NCBI RefSeq assembly: GCF_008041935.1
Contig: NZ_VKAC01000005.1
Coordinates: 62,001-126,000, forward strand
DNA length: 64,000 nucleotides
Source of the DNA: Quadrisphaera setariae
Lineage (GTDB): Bacteria > Actinomycetota > Actinomycetes > Actinomycetales > Quadrisphaeraceae
Reading direction: 5' to 3'
The first letter of the stretch is position 1. Each line of letters starts with the position of its first letter. The notes under the pieces were generated by a model. It saw only the letters and a list, made by a program, of their open reading frames with translations, was not told the DNA's origin and ran no database searches. Shown piece by piece: positions 1 to 6,721 of this stretch. A program made the position numbers and the translations under genes.

Positions 1-939
1 CGCGCGGCGCCCCGCACCGGCTGGATGCGGCCGACCCGCCCGGCCCCCGGCGAGCGCCGCCACCGGTTCGAGTACCAGCAGGACGTCACCGAGGCGTACG
101 AGACGGCCATGCGCCTGGCGCCGGCCCTCGTGGAGGACCGTCCCCTGGAGCTGGCGCTGTGCCAGGCGCGCTACCCCGCCCAGCTGTGGTTCTGGGTGCC
201 GCTCCTGCTCCGCAGCCGCCCGCCGGGGCACCCGGACCTCCCTTCGCTCACGCACCTGCGCCACCAGCACGACGTCGTCGTCGTCGTCGGAGCGCGGGGG
301 AGCGGACCCGAGGCGGTGGGGGCGTGGCTGGCCCGGGACGCGGGGTTCGGCTTCTTCAGCACGTCGCTGGAGGCGCAGCGGGTGTACGGCCGCAGCTTTC
401 CGCCCACCGAGCGGCAGCGGTTCCTCCACGCGCGGCAGGCGCGGTGGGTGGGGGCCGCGGCGCTGCGCCCGTCGCGCTGGCACGGGTACGTGGTGGCGCA
501 CGCGCCGGCGCAGTCCGCGCACGACCTCGTGCACGACGTCCACGTGGAGCCACCGGGCAGCCGCGTGCTGCTGGTGCACCTGCGCGCCGGCGCGGAGCTG
601 GGGGAGTTCGTGCGCGACCACTTCCCCCACGACGCCGACACCCAGGTGGAGCGGCCGGGCGCCGGCGGTCGCACCAAGTGGGCCCTCAACCGCGACAGCA
701 CCGCCGGCGGCGTCGCCGAGGTGCTGCAGGCCACCACCGCCGGTGGCGCCGCGCCGGGAGGGGCGGCGTCGGTGCGGGTGGTGGAGGTGCAGGTGGACCT
801 GTCGGTGCTCGCCGGGCTGGTCCGCACGCGCCTGGCGCGGCGCGCCACGCCCAGCGACGACCTGCTGGCCCTCAACGAGCACACCTACCGGCAGCTGCGC
901 CGGGAGCTGGCGGCCGAGCCGGAGCGAGCCGCGCCCTGA
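1..939 (+). CDS. Uncharacterised protein, probably cut by window edge
   Basis: The reading frame is open from the first base of the window, so the true start is probably upstream; the first ATG inside the window is at 25. From there it encodes 304 residues of a soluble, Ala/Arg-rich protein with no signal peptide or membrane segment. A run of hydrophobic and acidic residues near residues 80-95 and a ARRATPSDDLLALNEHTYRQ-like tail are the only visible landmarks. I do not recognise the family. Codon use matches the surrounding high-GC chromosome, which supports real coding. The next gene, a LuxR-type regulator, follows on the same strand after about 105 bp, so cotranscription is possible but not shown. 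Confidence 0.6.
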   Translation, partial: RAAPRTGWMRPTRPAPGERRHRFEYQQDVTEAYETAMRLAPALVEDRPLELALCQARYPAQLWFWVPLLLRSRPPGHPDLPSLTHLRHQHDVVVVVGARGSGPEAVGAWLARDAGFGFFSTSLEAQRVYGRSFPPTERQRFLHARQARWVGAAALRPSRWHGYVVAHAPAQSAHDLVHDVHVEPPGSRVLLVHLRAGAELGEFVRDHFPHDADTQVERPGAGGRTKWALNRDSTAGGVAEVLQATTAGGAAPGGAASVRVVEVQVDLSVLAGLVRTRLARRATPSDDLLALNEHTYRQLRRELAAEPERAAP

Positions 940-1044
940 CCGCCAGCCGCGCTGGCGGTGGTGACCCCCGTGTCGCGTGGACCGCTTCCGCGGGCGGGTG
1001 CCACCCTCCACGAGGTCACACGCTCACCTGGGGAGGGGGGTCGC

Positions 1045-1635
1045 GTGGAGCACGGGAACGACGCGGTGGTGCACCTGCGACGAAGTGCTGCGACGGTCCT
1101 CGAGGACCGTCCGGTCGTGGCGCTGGGTCTGGAGACCGCCATGGCGGACGTGCCCGACACCGCGGGCGTGGTGCTGGTCGGACGGGTGCCGCAGCAGCTG
1201 GAGGCCGTCTCGGCCGCCGCCGCGCGCGGGCAGCACGTGGTGGTGCTCCTCGACGACGCCGACAGGACCGCTGACGCGGCTGCCGCCCTCGACGCCGGCG
1301 CTCGCGGCATCGCGCTCACCAGCGGGACCATCGCGGAGCTGACGGACGTGGTCAGGTCCGCGGTGCACGGGCGCGTGGCGGTGGCGTCCGCCGTGGCGAC
1401 GCGGCTCGAGGCGCTGCAGCAGCTGCGGTCGGCGTTCACCGGGCGGGAGCTGGAGGTGCTCGCGCTGTACGCGACGGGGCTGCCGGCGAAGTCGGTGGCG
1501 CGGCGGATGGGCGTGGGCCTGGAGACGGTGAAGACGTACGTGAAGCGGCTGCGCACCAAGGCCGAGCCGCTGGGCATCCCCACGACCACCCGCATGGAGC
1601 TGGTGGACCTCGCGCGTCGCCTCGACCTCCTCTGA
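1045..1635 (+). CDS. LuxR/FixJ-type HTH regulator, response-regulator-like
   Basis: A 196-residue transcription factor. Residues 1-110 resemble a receiver domain (VVLVGRVP, HVVVLLDDAD and a GARGIALTS segment), and residues about 132-190 form a LuxR-type helix-turn-helix: FTGRELEVLALYATG, then KSVARRMGV and ETVKTYVKRLRTK. The start chosen is GTG 1045 because GGGGAGGGGGG lies just upstream at 1030-1040; an in-frame GTG at 958 would add 29 poorly conserved-looking residues. The usual phosphoacceptor aspartate is not obvious, so it may be an atypical, non-phosphorylated regulator. No histidine kinase is adjacent. Two copies of an intergenic repeat follow the stop codon. Confidence 0.85.
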   Translation: MEHGNDAVVHLRRSAATVLEDRPVVALGLETAMADVPDTAGVVLVGRVPQQLEAVSAAAARGQHVVVLLDDADRTADAAAALDAGARGIALTSGTIAELTDVVRSAVHGRVAVASAVATRLEALQQLRSAFTGRELEVLALYATGLPAKSVARRMGVGLETVKTYVKRLRTKAEPLGIPTTTRMELVDLARRLDLL

Positions 1636-1653
1636 CCTCCTCTGACCTCCCAT

Positions 1654-1712
1654 CGTGATCATGGGCGTTGCGTACACCACCCGCCGTGATCATGGGCGTT
1701 GCGTACGCCACC
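1654..1712 (+). repeat. Two tandem copies of a dispersed intergenic repeat
   Basis: Two 28-bp copies start at 1654 and 1685 (period 31 bp). Both begin CGTGATCATGGGCGTTGCGT and end in a CCACC block. The same motif family recurs at 46541, 46767-46789, 46811-46821, 62597-62624 and 62634-62661, always just after or across the 3' end of a gene. The core TGATCA is palindromic. The function is unknown; the positions fit a terminator-associated or REP-like element. Confidence 0.7.
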
Positions 1713-1835
1713 CTCGTTGATGACGATCAAGCGCCTGCGCGTCACTCCTCCGTGACGACGCGGGGTCCTCGTGCCGCGTACAGGCGCCATGCCGGCGTCG
1801 GCGGCGCGAGCGGGGGCAGGTCTTCTGTCGTGTCC

Positions 1836-1870
1836 ACTCAGGTGGACATGTGTGTACTCCGGTGGACGCG
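1836..1870 (+). promoter_or_regulatory. Tandem operator-like repeat, copy A (20-bp period)
   Basis: ACTCAGGTGGACATG at 1836-1850 is followed by ACTCCGGTGGACGCG at 1856-1870, exactly 20 bp (two helical turns) apart. TGTCCAC/GTGGACA at 1831-1837 and 1842-1848 also forms a perfect 7-bp dyad. A homologous pair with the same spacing sits at 4876-4910, in front of the nucleotidyltransferase gene. Here it precedes only a 16-codon open stretch (1862-1912) that may be a gene remnant. Confidence 0.5.
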
Positions 1871-1921
1871 CCCCTGGTGGTCGAGGAGGTGCAACGCCTG
1901 CTGGGGGTGTGAGACCGCCCC

Positions 1922-2908
1922 TCAGCCGCCGCGGGCCACCACGGTCATCGTCGGCCGGTGCCGTGCGCCCGACCAGTCCTCGTTGCTCAGCACGGTGAAG
2001 CTCGTGACCGTCCCGACTGACGGCGTCACCATCACGTGGTCGATCGGCATGGCCACCAGCGACGGCAGGTGCGTCCGCCACGTGCCCACCCCCGCGCTGC
2101 GCCGCAGCGTCGCGGCGTCCTCGCACTGACCGAGAGAGGGACCGCCGAAGTCGTCGGTGCTCGCGTTGAAGTCACCCGCCACCAGCACCGGGTCTCCGGA
2201 GGAGCACTCCGAGGCCACCCAGTCGACGTCCTCGCGCCACCCCGCGAGCCGCCCGCCGACCGGCCACGGCGCGTGCAGCGCCAGCACCGTCGGCAGCGAC
2301 GGGGTGTCCGAGTGCAGCTCCACGGTCTTCACCGGGTCCGGGCCCGGCTCCGACGCGTAGTGCCTGGCCAGCTGCGGGGCCATCCACACCGCCACCTGCG
2401 TGGTGGCCGAGTGCCGGTTGACGCGCATGAGCGTCACGCCCGCCGCGGCGAACGCGCGCCGGTAGTCGCTGCCGGAGTGCAGCTCGACCTGGGGCAGGAC
2501 GACGACGTCGGCCGCCTGCTCCGCGGCCAGCTGCGCCACGACGTCCGGGGTGACCAGGTCTCCGTTGGTGTTCCACTCCAGCACCCGCAGCTGCCCTGTG
2601 GCCGGCGCCGCGACCGGCTCGCCGACCACCCCGCGCTCCAGCATCACCGGCAGGTGCAGGCCCGTGGCCACGGCGAGGGCCACCGCCACCGGCACGGCCA
2701 CCCGCGGTGACCAGGTGCGCCTGACCAGCAGCACCACGACGACGACGAGCGCCAGCGCGAACGCCACCCCCAGCGCGCCGCGCGCCGGCAGCGCGGCGGC
2801 GATGACCTGCCACCTCTCGGCGCCCACCCGCGGCGCCGCGAACAGCGCGGCCGCGACGACCACGACGGCGACCGAGGAGGCCCACGCCCAGGTCGTCGCT
2901 CTCCGCAT
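1922..2908 (-). CDS. Endonuclease/exonuclease/phosphatase-family membrane protein
   Basis: A 328-residue protein whose N-terminal third has three membrane segments (about residues 8-27, 44-63, 70-90), followed by an endonuclease/exonuclease/phosphatase (EEP) domain on the far side of the membrane. Signature motifs are all present: LEWNTNG near residue 110, VLVAGDFNAS, MPIDHVMV and a C-terminal RHRPT in place of the usual SDHRP. The layout resembles the YafD/UPF0294 group of EEP proteins, whose substrates are mostly unknown. I chose the ATG at 2908 because the upstream in-frame ATG at 2968 adds 20 residues of non-hydrophobic sequence ahead of the first membrane segment. It stands alone on the minus strand. 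Confidence 0.85.
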   Translation of the reverse strand: MRRATTWAWASSVAVVVVAAALFAAPRVGAERWQVIAAALPARGALGVAFALALVVVVVLLVRRTWSPRVAVPVAVALAVATGLHLPVMLERGVVGEPVAAPATGQLRVLEWNTNGDLVTPDVVAQLAAEQAADVVVLPQVELHSGSDYRRAFAAAGVTLMRVNRHSATTQVAVWMAPQLARHYASEPGPDPVKTVELHSDTPSLPTVLALHAPWPVGGRLAGWREDVDWVASECSSGDPVLVAGDFNASTDDFGGPSLGQCEDAATLRRSAGVGTWRTHLPSLVAMPIDHVMVTPSVGTVTSFTVLSNEDWSGARHRPTMTVVARGG

Positions 2909-3066
2909 CCGGCGATCGTGGGGCGCGCACCTGGGGGAGACCTGGACGGCAGACCCGTTCGGCCGCACCTCCTGGCGCTGCTGGCTCCTGCGACTAGGTC
3001 GCGCGCGTCACGCAGAGGGGGCGGATGCCGGTCCTCGGGGAGCACCGCTCGTGACACGCCTCATGA

Positions 3067-3108
3067 AACTATCATTGAGGTAACTATCATTCATGTTACT
3101 TTGTGCTC
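3067..3108 (+). promoter_or_regulatory. AT-rich promoter with direct and inverted repeats; probable leaderless start
   Basis: The direct repeat AACTATCATT occurs at 3067-3076 and 3082-3091 (15-bp period), and GTAAC/GTTAC at 3080-3084 and 3095-3099 forms a dyad. TTGAGG at 3075-3080 and TACTTT at 3097-3102, 16 bp apart, fit -35 and -10 boxes and would start transcription near 3109, the GTG of the downstream gene. The AT content stands out sharply from the flanks. Confidence 0.45.
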
Positions 3109-4533
3109 GTGGGTCAAGCAGGGGCGTTCATCGGTCGGCGTGGACAGCTCGACGAGCTGCAGCACCTCCTGGACGTCGTCAGGGCCGGAGGAGAACGGCC
3201 CGGGCGAGCGCTGCTGGTGCGAGGGCGTCGTCGCGTGGGCAAGTCACGGCTGGTGGAGGAGTTCCTCCAGAGGACCGGGGTGCCCCACATCTACTTCACC
3301 GCCTCCCAGCAGCGCCCTGACCTGGAGCTGCGGCTCTTCGCGGAGGAGGTGGCGGCGTCGTCGTTGCCTGGCGCTGAGCTCTTCGCCGATGTGACGCCCG
3401 GGTCGTGGGAAGCCGCGCTCGGCCTGGTGGCCGGGGCGTTGCCGACCGACGGCCCCGCCGTCGTCGTCATCGACGAGCTGCCGTACCTGACCGGCGCGGA
3501 GCCGGCGCTGGAGGGCACGCTGCAGAAGGTCTTCGACAGGGTGCTGTCCCGGCGGCAGGTGCTGCTCGTGGGGATCGGGTCCGACCTGGCGATGATGGAG
3601 GCGCTCAACGCCTACGGACGCCCGTTCCACCAGCGGGCCACGGAGCTGGTGGTGCCGCCGCTGAGCCCGGCGGAGGTCGGCGAGATGCTCGGCCTCGAGG
3701 CCGCAGACGCGATCGACGCGCAGCTGATGACGGGTGGGCTGCCGATGGTCTGCGAGGAGTGGCGATCGGGCCTGACGCTGTGGGAGCACCTCGAGGAGGC
3801 GCTGGCCAGGTCGACGTCGGCGCTGGTGGTCAGCGGGGAGAGGTCGCTCGCGGCTGAGTTCCCCTCCGACGTCCAGGCTCGCAGGGTGCTCAGCACGATC
3901 GGTGCGGGGGAGCGGACCTTCTCGGCGATCGGCCAGAAGGCAGGAGGTCTGCAGGCGGCGTCGTTGCAGCGCTCGCTGGAGCTGCTGCAGGACAAGCGCG
4001 TGGTCGCTGCGGACGTACCGCTGTCCACGAAGGCGTCGCGGGAGAAGCGCTACCGCGTGGCCGATCCCCACCTGCGGTTCTGGCTCGCCTTCCTCGGGCC
4101 CCACCTGGCGGAGGTCGAGAGGGGCAGGGGAGACCTGGTGATCGAACGCATCCGGTCGTCGTGGCCGTCGTGGCGCGGCCGTGCGGTGGAACCGCTGGTC
4201 AGGGAGTCCCTGGCGCGCCTGGACGTCGAGCACCGCGGCGGCGCTGACGGGGTGGTCGGTGGCTACTGGACGCGCAGCAACGACGTCGAGGTGGACCTGG
4301 TGCTGGCTGACCGCGCTCCGGTTGCAGAGCGCGTCATGGCTGTGGGGTCGGTGAAGTGGCTGGAGCGGCAACCCTTCGACGATCACGACCTCGCTGAGCT
4401 GGTCCGCGCACGCGAGCGCGTGCCGGGGGCGTCCAGCGCCACCCCGCTGCTCGTGGTGAGCCGGGCCGGCAACCGCGTGCCGGGGGTGGCGACGACGATC
4501 GGGCCTGAGCAGCTGGTCGACGCCTGGCGCTGA
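3109..4533 (+). CDS. Archaeal-type AAA ATPase with C-terminal DUF234/nuclease-like domain
   Basis: A 474-residue ATP-binding protein. It has FIGRRGQLDEL at the N-terminus, a Walker A loop GRRRVGKS at about residues 39-46 and a Walker B VVVIDELPYL at about 118-127, followed by an arginine-rich sensor region and a winged-helix-like part (about 255-320). The last 130 residues match the DUF234 pattern, where EVDLVLADR and GSVKW could form a PD-(D/E)XK-like site. Such STAND-like ATPases are common in archaea and actinobacteria; many are accessory and several are suspected of defence or transposon-linked roles. GTG 3109 is chosen because no ribosome binding site precedes it and a promoter places +1 there; GTG 3103 would add two residues. 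It is monocistronic as far as I can see. Confidence 0.8.
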   Translation: MGQAGAFIGRRGQLDELQHLLDVVRAGGERPGRALLVRGRRRVGKSRLVEEFLQRTGVPHIYFTASQQRPDLELRLFAEEVAASSLPGAELFADVTPGSWEAALGLVAGALPTDGPAVVVIDELPYLTGAEPALEGTLQKVFDRVLSRRQVLLVGIGSDLAMMEALNAYGRPFHQRATELVVPPLSPAEVGEMLGLEAADAIDAQLMTGGLPMVCEEWRSGLTLWEHLEEALARSTSALVVSGERSLAAEFPSDVQARRVLSTIGAGERTFSAIGQKAGGLQAASLQRSLELLQDKRVVAADVPLSTKASREKRYRVADPHLRFWLAFLGPHLAEVERGRGDLVIERIRSSWPSWRGRAVEPLVRESLARLDVEHRGGADGVVGGYWTRSNDVEVDLVLADRAPVAERVMAVGSVKWLERQPFDDHDLAELVRARERVPGASSATPLLVVSRAGNRVPGVATTIGPEQLVDAWR

Positions 4534-4875
4534 CGGCCAGTGGCCGCGACGACGGACCGCCCGTCAAGCGGTGCTGTCGAGCGCGAGGACGAGCTACCTC
4601 CGCCTCTCCTGCGTGATCGTCACGTCCGTCAAGCCTGTGTGGAAGTGACGCGCGAGTGCCGCCTTGTCCGTCTCGCGCCACCGCGTCTGCAGGTCCGCTG
4701 CACTCGTGGGCGAGAGCAGCTGGACGACGTGCAGATCGGGGAGGGTCGTGGCTGCGAGCTCAGCGAGCGGTGCTTGACCTCGTCGCCATTGCGGCGCGTG
4801 AGCAGCGGTCGTCCGCGCTGGTGCGGTGCGCCAGCCCCTCGGTCAGGCCAGCGTGAGCCTCTCGCGGCGATAGAT
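4534..4875. other. Gene-poor stretch
   Basis: This stretch lies between the ATPase and the tandem operator at 4876. No complete gene is visible on either strand. It contains the coding remnant listed at 4594-4770 on the minus strand, and otherwise nothing that I can identify. Confidence 0.5.
4594..4770 (-). pseudogene. Possible 3' remnant of an unknown gene
   Basis: On the minus strand, a frame ending in TAG at 4594-4596 reads PLAELAATTLPDLHVVQLL and continues with TDKAALARHFHTGLTD before stopping. The alternation of hydrophobic and polar residues looks like genuine protein. The frame stays open back to about 4855 but has no ATG, GTG or TTG, so it cannot be a complete gene. I do not recognise the family. 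It fits decay of an accessory gene within this islet. Confidence 0.3.
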
Positions 4876-4910
4876 ACTCCGGTAGACATGTATCAACTCC
4901 GATGAACATG
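4876..4910 (+). promoter_or_regulatory. Tandem operator-like repeat, copy B, upstream of the MNT gene
   Basis: ACTCCGGTAGACATG at 4876-4890 is followed by ACTCCGATGAACATG at 4896-4910, 20 bp apart. The spacing and consensus match copy A at 1836-1870. A -10-like TAGATA lies at 4871-4876, so a protein bound here would cover the start of transcription. The winged-helix part of the next protein is the natural candidate binder; this is inference. Confidence 0.55.
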
Positions 4911-4917
4911 CGACAGG

Positions 4918-5604
4918 GTGATCGCACTGGTGTCAGTGCTTGATGTGGAGGTGGTCGTGGACTGGCGCTCGCCGTTGTCAGTGCTCTTCCCGCCCGTGCA
5001 GGGGGCAGTCCTGTTCGCGCTGTGGAGCCGGCCGGTCCCGCTGACAGGACGTGCGGTGCACCTGCAGGCCGGTGTGGGTTCCTACCCAGGAACGCTCAAC
5101 GCGCTGGCGAGGCTCGTCGAGCACGGGCTCGTCTCTGCGCGCGACGTCGGGCGCGCTACGGAGTACGTGTTGAACACCGAGCACGTCCTCTACCCCGTGG
5201 TCGACGCAGCGATGGGCACGTACCGGCCCAGGGCTGAGCTCGACCGTCGACTTCTCGACCTCCTCCGCAGCGCTCTGGGGTCGGGGGCCCGCGCGACCAC
5301 GGTCGCCTACTTCGGTTCCTACGCCCGGGGGGAGGCCACGGCCAGCAGCGACATCGACCTGCTCCTGGTGCTGCCTGAGGCGTTCGGGCCCGCTGAGGAA
5401 GATGCGCTGCTGGAGGACCTCGAGGCGGCGGTCCGGCGGTGGACGGGCAACCAGCTGCAGGTGTACGCCACCCGGCCATCAGGTCTCGCGCGGGCCGTCG
5501 AGGCAGGTGATCCGATCATCGACAGCTGGGACACTGAGGCCCAGATGCTGGCTGGGCCTGACCTGAGGCGCCGGCTGAGGGCGCTGAGGAGCGCGGTCTC
5601 GTGA
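4918..5604 (+). CDS. HTH-nucleotidyltransferase (MNT-type), antitoxin-like
   Basis: A 228-residue protein. Residues about 25-100 look like a winged helix (SYPGTLNALARLVEHGLVSA), and residues about 105-228 are a minimal nucleotidyltransferase domain with F132-GSYARG and the metal-binding pair D145-x-D147 (SSDIDLLLV). MNT proteins paired with HEPN toxins (type VII systems) inactivate the toxin by AMPylation, and the added HTH suggests that this one also represses its own promoter. The frame opens at GTG 4918; GTG 4930 is an equally plausible start. The stop overlaps the GTG of the HEPN-like gene by 4 bp, so the two are translationally coupled. Confidence 0.75.
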   Translation: MIALVSVLDVEVVVDWRSPLSVLFPPVQGAVLFALWSRPVPLTGRAVHLQAGVGSYPGTLNALARLVEHGLVSARDVGRATEYVLNTEHVLYPVVDAAMGTYRPRAELDRRLLDLLRSALGSGARATTVAYFGSYARGEATASSDIDLLLVLPEAFGPAEEDALLEDLEAAVRRWTGNQLQVYATRPSGLARAVEAGDPIIDSWDTEAQMLAGPDLRRRLRALRSAVS

Positions 5605-6014
5605 GTCCGCGAGGAGCGCCGGCGATGCGGGACATGACCGCGGGTGAGGTGCGGGCCCGGGCTGAGGTCGCCCGCAGCTTCTTCGAGGTGGCTCAACTCA
5701 TCGCTGAGGAGGAACCGGAGAGCTACGCCTCGGTGGCGGGTTCCCTGTGCGTGCTGGCCGGCATCGCTGCCAGCGATGCCATCTGCGGGCACGTGCTCGG
5801 TAAGCGGCCGCGAGGTCAGGACCACGGGCAGGCGGCCGAGGTCCTCGGAACCATCCGAGGAGCGGGGGACAGCACGAGGGCCCTGAAGCGGCTGCTGGAG
5901 GAGAAGGACACGGCGCAGTACGGCACCAGCTACCTGAGCCGGGACAAGGTGCGTCAGATGCTCAGGCGCGTCACCGTCATGCTCGACGGCATGGATGCCG
6001 TGCTGAGCCGATGA
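5601..6014 (+). CDS. HEPN-like protein, putative toxin partner of the MNT protein
   Basis: A short, largely alpha-helical protein of 137 residues (129 if it starts at ATG 5625). It has AEVARSFFEVAQLIAEEEP, a conserved-looking GIAASDAIC helix and KRPRGQDH, which offers the R-x(3-5)-H arrangement of HEPN RNase sites. It begins inside the stop codon of the MNT gene, the classical arrangement of HEPN-MNT toxin-antitoxin modules. In this family the HEPN partner is an RNase whose activity is blocked by AMPylation. The spacing is not the textbook R-phi-x3-H, so RNase activity is inferred. Confidence 0.6.
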   Translation: MSPRGAPAMRDMTAGEVRARAEVARSFFEVAQLIAEEEPESYASVAGSLCVLAGIAASDAICGHVLGKRPRGQDHGQAAEVLGTIRGAGDSTRALKRLLEEKDTAQYGTSYLSRDKVRQMLRRVTVMLDGMDAVLSR

Positions 6015-6235
6015 CATCGAGGTGGGCTGTAGTGCCCCGTCCGGTGGCGTCGTGGTTGTCCGGTGCGTGGTCGACGGATGTCGTCACCGGCGGCAGAATT
6101 CCTCTGCACACGCGACGGTCTTCGCGCGGAGAATCCGTGGCCGAAGGCGTCGTGCTTCACAGGTAGGCCACGAGAGCCTTCAACGCGCGCCCGCGTGGAA
6201 GCCGCGATGTCAGAGAGGACCTCCATTCTGCCGCT

Positions 6236-6619
6236 ATGACCAGACCTGCGGAGCGCGACGACCTACTGCTGGAACATCTGCTGGCGCGTGATGAACCGCG
6301 CGCACAGGCCCCGCGAAGAGATCTGGCGGCCATGATCTCGATGATCGTCAGCCTCTCGGGGCTGGCTGCAGCCATCTTCCTCGGGGCGGTGAGGTCTCAG
6401 CTGGCTGAGTTCTACCGTCCCCTCGGTGTGAGTCTCGAGGACGTGCAGCTCGCGGCGCCCTACGGCGGCGCCTCCTTCTGGAGCCTCGGCGTGTTCCTCG
6501 GACTGCTCGCCCTCTTCGCAGCGTTCGCCTCGCTCGGTGTCGTCGTGAGGAGGTCTCGCCCAGGCCGCTGGGCGGCAGTCGAGGTGCGCCGATCCCGTCG
6601 AGCCTCGTGGCTTGCCTGA
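6236..6619 (+). CDS. Small membrane protein of unknown function
   Basis: It encodes 127 residues. An acidic and basic N-terminus (about 30 residues) is followed by a membrane segment at about 32-50 (MISMIVSLSGLAAAIFLG), a short loop with a YRPLGVSLEDVQL stretch, a second segment at about 80-102 (WSLGVFLGLLALFAAFASLG) and a basic tail. Both ends are therefore predicted on the same side of the membrane. No family is recognised. It lies alone between the HEPN-like gene and the insertion sequence, and its stop is about 100 bp from the left end of that element. Confidence 0.55.
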   Translation: MTRPAERDDLLLEHLLARDEPRAQAPRRDLAAMISMIVSLSGLAAAIFLGAVRSQLAEFYRPLGVSLEDVQLAAPYGGASFWSLGVFLGLLALFAAFASLGVVVRRSRPGRWAAVEVRRSRRASWLA

Positions 6620-6721
6620 TTCACTGTCGGGCTTCCCGTGACGGCGCTCATCTCAGCGCCACGGCTCGGTGTCCAGCCGTTCGTCTGGGGCCTCCTCGCT
6701 TCGGTGGTGTTGGGACTCTGG

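Noticed and set aside
6157-6375. Minus-strand frame of 72 codons between the HEPN-like gene and the small membrane protein
   Set aside because: It overlaps the better-supported 6236-6619 gene, and most of its translation is Ser/Arg-rich noise.
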